NCBI RefSeq assembly: GCF_029888045.1
Contig: NZ_JARXRN010000028.1
Span: forward strand, 225,924 to 289,923
From: Luteimonas rhizosphaericola
Lineage (GTDB): Bacteria; Pseudomonadota; Gammaproteobacteria; Xanthomonadales; Xanthomonadaceae
DNA length: 64,000 nt
Direction of reading: 5' to 3'
This document shows, in pieces, positions 60,744-64,000 of this stretch (position 1 is the first letter of the stretch; the number at the start of each line of letters is the position of its first letter). A model generated the notes under the pieces. That model did no database searches, was not told the origin of the DNA, and was given only the letters and a program-made list of their open reading frames with translations. A program made the translations under genes and the position numbers.

Positions 60744-61379
60744 TCAGAAGCGCGCGCCCAGGCCGATGCCGACCGTCCACGGGTTGTAGCGCACGTCCCG
60801 CTCGACGGTCTGACCGGCGAGCTTCGCATCGGCGTCGCCGTGCAGGTAGCGCGCGTCGGCGCGCGCGAACCAGGTCGGGTTGATGTTCATGTCCACGCCC
60901 ACCGTGCCGATCGCGCCCTTGGGCGAGGTCAGGCCCACGTGCGAGCCGTCGGCGGTGGCGATGTCCTCGTCGCTGATGTTGGTCTGGTGGTAACCCAGGC
61001 CCACGAACGGACGGAATGTCTGGTCCGCATCACCGAAGTGGTACTGGCCGCTCAGCGCGATCGGCTGCGAGTCGACGGTACCGATCTTGCCGCCATCGCC
61101 GCGCACGCGGTGGTTGAACTTGTCGGCCGCGCCCCAGAGTTCCACGCCGATGTTGTCGGTGACGTGGTAGGTGGCGCTCAGGGTCGGGGCGACGTCGCCG
61201 TCGGCGTCGATGCGCGCGCCGGGCAGCGGGTCGGAGTCGGGCTGCAGGATCGTGGCGCTGCCGACGACCGAAAAGCGCTTGCCGGACGCGGTGTCGCCGC
61301 CGTCCTGCGCGAACGCGGCCGGGGCGGCGATGAAGGAAGCGATGGCGGTGGTGAGGGCAATGGAACGCAAGGACTTCAT
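60744..61379 (-). CDS. ompW: OmpW-family outer-membrane protein
   Basis: 211 residues, signal peptide MKSLRSIALTTAIASFIAAP ending AFA. Eight-stranded barrel strands are seen (FSVVGSATILQP, ATYHVTDNIGVELWG, SGQYHFGD, FRPFVGLGYHQT, VGVDMNINPTWFARADARYL) and the C-terminus is WTVGIGLGARF with terminal Phe. In other bacteria OmpW forms a small hydrophobic channel induced by stress. GAGGAG precedes the start. Transcribed away from aceF. Confidence 0.92.
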   Translation of the reverse strand: MKSLRSIALTTAIASFIAAPAAFAQDGGDTASGKRFSVVGSATILQPDSDPLPGARIDADGDVAPTLSATYHVTDNIGVELWGAADKFNHRVRGDGGKIGTVDSQPIALSGQYHFGDADQTFRPFVGLGYHQTNISDEDIATADGSHVGLTSPKGAIGTVGVDMNINPTWFARADARYLHGDADAKLAGQTVERDVRYNPWTVGIGLGARF

Positions 61380-61838
61380 GGGGGACTCCTCATATGGTTG
61401 TGGTGCTGCTTTCGCCGTTGAGGTGGGCGATGCCCCTTGGGGGGCGGGCACAACCTAGCGATGCGCGAATGAACCGACCCGATGTCACGCGCTGAACTGG
61501 GGACACGCATGCGGCCGGTGTTCATCGCGGTGATGGCAGGCGCGGTCGACGTGACGAAGGCCTTCAGCCTCGGGGCCCGAACCGCGCGCGCTGCGGCGAT
61601 GGATCACTCCGCATTGACGGCGTCGGGCCCGAACGATGTGAAGACACGCATCCGGCGGCGGGCGGCACCGGATCGAGGTTTCATCCGCAACCATGCGCGG
61701 ACCCGCGCATGTGTGCGTCGGCGGAGCAAGGCCGTCCTGTTTCCGCGCATACCGTCCGTTGCCGCCGCCGCTGACGACGGCGTGTGGGCGCTTCCGACGT
61801 CCACCGGGCGCGTACGGACGCCCGCGCGTCCGCCACGG
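61380..61838. other. Long gap between ompW and aceF, left part
   Basis: Almost 460 bases upstream of the candidate aceF promoter. It must include the ompW promoter at its left end. No open frame has a ribosome site, and no repeat, tRNA or hairpin was recognised. Confidence 0.5.
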
Positions 61839-61867
61839 TTGGCGAGCGGGGGACATGCGGACACAAT
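61839..61867 (+). promoter_or_regulatory. Candidate promoter for aceF
   Basis: TTGGCG (61839-61844) and CACAAT (61862-61867) are exactly 17 bases apart, four of six matches each. The predicted transcript would start near 61874, giving a leader of about 24 bases with GAGAGGG before the ATG at 61898. This is a visual match only. Confidence 0.4.
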
Positions 61868-61897
61868 AGGAATCCCCTTGCCGCTGGAGAGGGCCGT

Positions 61898-63295
61898 ATG
61901 GCCGACCTGAAAGAGTCCCGCGTCCCCGATATCGGCGGATACGACGATGTCCCCGTGATCGAGGTGCTGGTGGCGGTCGGCGACAGGGTCGAGAAGGACC
62001 AGGGGCTGGTCACGCTCGAATCGGACAAGGCGACGATGGAAGTGCCGGCCGAATTCGGGGGCGTGGTCAAGGAACTGAAGGTCAAGGTCGGCGACACGCT
62101 GTCGGAAGGCGGCGTGGTCGCGGTGATCGAGGCCGCGTCGGAGTCTGCCCCGGCCGCGGATCCGAAGCCGGCGGCGGAGGCCAAACCTGCGCCGGCCGCG
62201 CCCGCTCCCGACAAGGCGAAGGAACCCGATCCGGCGGTGGAGCCGGTGGCGACCGGATCGAAGCCCGACCGCCTCGCCCAGGCCTCGATCGACGCCCAGG
62301 CGGGCAAGGCGCCGCCGCAGGGCGCGCCGCCGGTGCGGTTCGAGGCCGAGGCGCTCATTCCCGGCAAGGTGCCCTACGCGAGCCCGGCGGTGCGGCTGTT
62401 CGCGCGCGAACTGGGCGTGGACTTGGCGCAGGTGACCGGCACCGAGAAGGGCGGCCGGATCACGAAGGAAGACGTGCAGAAGTTCGTCAAGGGCGTGCTG
62501 TCGGGCGCGACCGCCGCGCCGGCCGCCGCCGGCGGTGGTGGCGGCAGCGGCCTCAACCTGCTGCCGTGGCCGAAGGTCGACTTCTCCAAGTTCGGCGAGG
62601 TCGAGGAGAAGCCGCTGTCGCGGATCAAGAAGATCTCCGGCGCGAACCTGGCGCGCAACTGGGCGATGATCCCGCACGTCACCCAGCACGACGACGCCGA
62701 CATCACGGATCTCGAAGCGCTGCGGGTGCAGCTCAACAAGGAAGAGGAGAAGAGCAAGTCCGGCGTCAAGCTGACCATGCTCGCCTTCCTGATCAAGGCA
62801 AGCGCCAATGCGCTGGCGAAGTATCCCGACTTCAACGCCTCGCTCGACGCCGCCGGCGAGACGCTCACGCTCAAGAAGTACTTCCACATCGGCTTCGCCG
62901 CCGACACGCCCAACGGCCTCGTGGTGCCGGTGGTGCGCGACGTCGACAGGAAGGGCGTGCTGCAGATCGCGCAGGAGATGGGCGAGCTGGCGAAGAAGGC
63001 CCGCGACGGCAAGCTGGGCCCGGCCGAGATGTCGGGCGGCTGCTTCTCGATCAGCTCGCTCGGCGGCATCGGCGGCACCAGCTTCACGCCGATCGTCAAC
63101 GCGCCGGAAGTCGCGATCCTGGGCGTGTCGAAGTCGTCGATGAAGCCGGTGTGGGACGGCAAGCAGTTCGTGCCGCGCCTGGTGCTGCCGCTGTCGCTGA
63201 GCTACGACCACCGCGTGATCGACGGCGCCGCCGCCGCACGCTTCACCGCCTACCTCGCGCAGTTGCTGGCGGACATGCGCCGGGTGCTGCTGTAG
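61898..63295 (+). CDS. aceF: Pyruvate dehydrogenase E2, dihydrolipoyl acetyltransferase
   Basis: 465 residues from ATG 61898. One lipoyl domain (about 4-80, lipoylated Lys in ESDKATMEVP) leads through an Ala/Pro linker to a peripheral-subunit-binding domain (about 160-198, YASPAVRLFARELGVDL, GTEKGGRITKEDV) and the catalytic core (about 230-465) with SYDHRVIDGA (catalytic His and Asp). The complex converts pyruvate to acetyl-CoA. Neither the E1 gene nor its stop is in the window upstream, so E1 must lie elsewhere. The following gene carries the same lipoyl domain twice. Confidence 0.95.
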   Translation: MADLKESRVPDIGGYDDVPVIEVLVAVGDRVEKDQGLVTLESDKATMEVPAEFGGVVKELKVKVGDTLSEGGVVAVIEAASESAPAADPKPAAEAKPAPAAPAPDKAKEPDPAVEPVATGSKPDRLAQASIDAQAGKAPPQGAPPVRFEAEALIPGKVPYASPAVRLFARELGVDLAQVTGTEKGGRITKEDVQKFVKGVLSGATAAPAAAGGGGGSGLNLLPWPKVDFSKFGEVEEKPLSRIKKISGANLARNWAMIPHVTQHDDADITDLEALRVQLNKEEEKSKSGVKLTMLAFLIKASANALAKYPDFNASLDAAGETLTLKKYFHIGFAADTPNGLVVPVVRDVDRKGVLQIAQEMGELAKKARDGKLGPAEMSGGCFSISSLGGIGGTSFTPIVNAPEVAILGVSKSSMKPVWDGKQFVPRLVLPLSLSYDHRVIDGAAAARFTAYLAQLLADMRRVLL

Positions 63296-63413
63296 GACGC
63301 ACCGCGGCGGGTCCCGCGCGCCGCGGGCGCGCAGGCGCCGCCGCCCGGGCCTTTCGCCCCGCCGCCCGAGTCACGCCAGCGATGGCGATCCACATCATCT
63401 AGCGAGGCCAAGC

Positions 63414-64000
63414 ATGGCGAACACCATTGAAGTGAAGGTCCCCGACATCGGCGGCTACGAGGACGTGCCGGTGATCGAGGTGCTGGTCGCGGTCGGCGAC
63501 ACGGTCGCCAAGGACCAGGGCCTGGTCACGCTGGAGTCGGACAAGGCGACGATGGAAGTACCCGCGTCCGCCGCGGGCGTGGTGAAGGAACTGAAGGTCA
63601 AGGTCGGCGACACGCTGTCCGAAGGCGCGGTGGTGGTGGTGCTCGAGGCCGAAGGCGGTGCAGCCTCGGCCGATGCCGGCAAGCCGGCGGCGCCGCCCGC
63701 GTCGTCCCCTGCGCCCCCGCGCGACGCGCCCGCCGCCGACAGGCCCGCGCCGTCCCCGCAGCCGGCCGCGGGCGCCGCGTCCGCGGGCTCGGGCGGCCGG
63801 GTCGAGGCGACGGTGCCCGACATCGGCGGCTACAGCGACGTGCCGGTGATCGAGGTGCTGGTCGCGGTCGGCGACACGGTGGCCAGGGACCAGGGCCTCG
63901 TCACGCTGGAATCGGACAAGGCGACGATGGAGGTGCCGTCCACGGCCGCCGGCGTGATCGCCGAACTGCGGGTCAAGGTGGGCGACACGCTCTCGGAAGG
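63414..64000 (+). CDS. lpdA: Lipoyl-domain protein, probably dihydrolipoyl dehydrogenase, cut by window edge
   Basis: 195 codons present from ATG 63414, preceded by GCGAGGCC. Two lipoyl domains (about 5-80 and 130-195) are joined by an Ala/Pro-rich hinge; both keep ESDKATMEVP. Downstream of aceF in Xanthomonads lies a dihydrolipoyl dehydrogenase with an N-terminal lipoyl domain, so this is the likely identity, but the FAD domain is outside the window. An additional E2-type protein cannot be excluded. Two lipoyl copies instead of one would be unusual for lpdA. Confidence 0.7.
   Translation, partial: MANTIEVKVPDIGGYEDVPVIEVLVAVGDTVAKDQGLVTLESDKATMEVPASAAGVVKELKVKVGDTLSEGAVVVVLEAEGGAASADAGKPAAPPASSPAPPRDAPAADRPAPSPQPAAGAASAGSGGRVEATVPDIGGYSDVPVIEVLVAVGDTVARDQGLVTLESDKATMEVPSTAAGVIAELRVKVGDTLSE
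63444..64000 (+). repeat. Tandem lipoyl-domain coding repeat, 375-base spacing
   Basis: The words GACATCGGCGGCTAC and GTGCCGGTGATCGAGGTGCT begin at 63444 and again 375 bases later, with long runs of identical DNA through the lipoyl Lys region and the GTCAAGGT-GGCGACACGCT block. The lipoyl domain of aceF (from about 61927) shares much of it, so three near-identical copies lie within about 2 kb. Confidence 0.8.

Noticed and set aside
61614-61642. Second promoter-like pair before aceF (TTGACG-17-TGTGAA)
   Set aside because: The -10 part matches only three of six positions and is nearly 260 bases from the start; the pair at 61839-61867 is better placed.

Overview
The window is very GC-rich (roughly 70 percent or more by eye), densely packed DNA from a gammaproteobacterium of the Lysobacteraceae/Xanthomonadaceae, most likely a Luteimonas or Lysobacter relative. 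This placement is inferred. It rests on the TonB receptor/PepSY iron locus, a fabA-fabB pair, a divergent tesA/ybbAP cluster, GTAG-type REP elements like those of Stenotrophomonas and Xanthomonas, an E2 subunit followed by a lipoyl-tagged third gene, and many Xanthomonad-type conserved unknowns (DUF3016, DUF3297, DUF1415, DUF4031). No rRNA, tRNA, CRISPR array, prophage or insertion sequence was seen. Both ends are cut: a histidine kinase at the left and a lipoyl-domain gene, probably lpdA, at the right.

Region 1-16 kb. After the truncated kinase comes a three-gene cell-surface locus. It encodes a 2035-residue exported protein with a propeller-like N-terminus, ten DUF11-type domains and two C-terminal OmpA-like domains; a 1221-residue predicted outer-membrane barrel; and a 551-residue CshA-like/GEVED/DUF11 secreted protein. 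The genes are almost contiguous and look like one operon. A NylB-like serine hydrolase and a GAF-EAL c-di-GMP phosphodiesterase follow.

Region 16-28 kb. A Fur-box-controlled iron locus (TonB-dependent siderophore receptor, PepSY membrane protein, 46-residue membrane peptide) faces the ergothioneine genes egtB-egtD. Next are a lipoprotein, an arylamine N-acetyltransferase behind a MerR/SoxR-type operator, a TspO-related membrane protein, small unknowns, and a large mono-heme lipoprotein related to hydrazine synthase subunit alpha.

Region 28-41 kb. This holds a DUF998 membrane protein, a GAF protein with a decayed GGDEF domain, and a two-gene operon of a secreted serine hydrolase with a Tat-lipoprotein flavin oxidase. 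The oxidase's D-amino-acid-oxidase fold appears circularly permuted. Then come an S9 peptidase, a GAF-GGDEF gene with an apparent frameshift, a YCII/MsrB/DUF3297 group, a HipA-like kinase overlapping DUF3037, and a wall-remodelling pair (L,D-transpeptidase plus M23 peptidase).

Region 41-49.5 kb. A probable antibacterial lipase effector overlaps its ankyrin lipoprotein immunity gene. A visibly lower-GC segment spans the junction of the two. After it come tesA, ybbA, ybbP and a small S4 protein, then a 570-base intergenic region filled with paired REP elements.

Region 49.5-64 kb. Mostly housekeeping: fabA-fabB; an ECF sigma factor and partner divergent from a DUF6249 gene; rsmC-rsuA-HAD phosphatase joined by ATGA overlaps; YajQ and DUF1415; prephenate dehydrogenase; a DMT-family exporter; ompW; and the pyruvate dehydrogenase E2 gene followed by the lipoyl-domain gene cut by the window edge.
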